Origin: DATESZ01 sp035283845 | Lineage (GTDB): Bacteria > Desulfobacterota > Syntrophia > Syntrophales > JACQWR01 | Length of the DNA stretch: 13,833 bases | Reading direction: 5' to 3' | Assembly (NCBI GenBank): GCA_035283845.1 | Contig: DATESZ010000020.1 | Coordinates: forward strand, 1-13,833 | In this document: positions 13,686 through 13,833 of the stretch, piece by piece | How positions within the stretch are numbered: position 1 is the first letter of the stretch | Layout: every line of letters starts with the position of its first letter | Translations under genes and position numbers: made by a program | The notes under the pieces: model-generated | Seen by the model: the letters and a program-made list of their open reading frames with translations, nothing else | The model's database searches: none | Told to the model about the DNA's origin: nothing

Positions 13686-13833
13686 ATGTCGGCCAATCCA
13701 TTTATCTGTCAAGGGCGCCTCATTAATGATGAGGTCCTCATGTGGCTCCGTTCCTGGATCAGTGCTCATCCTGACTGGAGCCGCTTTCATCTGGCGAAAG
13801 AACTCTGCAAGCTTTGGCATTGGTCAACTTCCA
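13686..13833 (+). CDS. N-terminus of a DUF4338/DruA-like or transposase-associated protein (partial)
   Basis: An ATG at 13686 opens 49 codons to the right edge. The product reads MSANPFICQGRLINDEVLMW, then contains HPDWSRFHLAKELCKLWHW at residues 28-46. That pattern ('LIxxHPxWSRxxLSxELCxLWxW') is the N-terminal helical domain of proteins annotated as DUF4338 or DruA-like. The same domain also heads some IS-encoded DDE transposases. Which of the two it is depends on the missing C-terminal part. No convincing ribosome binding site precedes the ATG; GCGGA lies 4-8 nt upstream. Given the other debris in this area, an insertion element is the more likely origin. Confidence 0.6.
   Translation, partial: MSANPFICQGRLINDEVLMWLRSWISAHPDWSRFHLAKELCKLWHWSTS

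Overview
This 13.8 kb window looks like part of the chromosome of a strictly anaerobic deltaproteobacterium (Desulfobacterota), possibly near the Syntrophales. This is an inference from gene content: a triheme c7-type cytochrome, System II cytochrome c maturation genes, an NtrC-type regulator paired with a periplasmic-heme kinase, a cobalamin-domain-type radical SAM protein, and the wreck of a 2-hydroxyacyl-CoA dehydratase activase. Nearly all intact genes lie on the minus strand. The plus strand carries mostly debris: a decayed activase, a transposase scrap, a livH scrap and the start of a DUF4338-like gene.

Layout in minus-strand transcription order (right to left). A strong sigma70-type promoter overlapped by an inverted repeat (13456-13498) drives an MFS transporter and a secreted DUF192 protein. 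Next come two ABC-2 permeases (11459-9203) with no ATPase beside them; an IS4-type transposase remnant abuts their start. A broken activase gene lies on the plus strand at 7868-9138. A radical SAM gene follows (7631-5964). Last is a c-cytochrome block: triheme cytochrome (5883-5566), terminator, resB, ccsB, a histidine kinase with a periplasmic CXXCH, a sigma54-dependent response regulator, and the first 98 codons of a second membrane protein (probably a sensor kinase) running off the left edge.

The c-cytochrome block is the most coherent story. ResB and CcsB together form the heme exporter and ligase that attaches heme c outside the membrane. Both the cytochrome and the sensor domain of the neighbouring kinase would need that activity. 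The kinase overlaps its sigma54-type regulator by 4 bp. The cytochrome promoter region can be read either as sigma70 or, with one mismatch, as sigma54 -24/-12. A perfect 14-bp palindrome sits about 155 bp upstream, where an enhancer-binding regulator could bind. A working hypothesis is that a heme-c redox or gas sensor controls c-type cytochrome production here.

The right-hand part shows repeated rearrangement: an IS4 scrap, a 22-codon livH scrap flush with the MFS promoter, a frameshifted and internally deleted activase, and a partial DUF4338-like gene at the edge. I saw no tRNA, rRNA, CRISPR array or intact insertion sequence.
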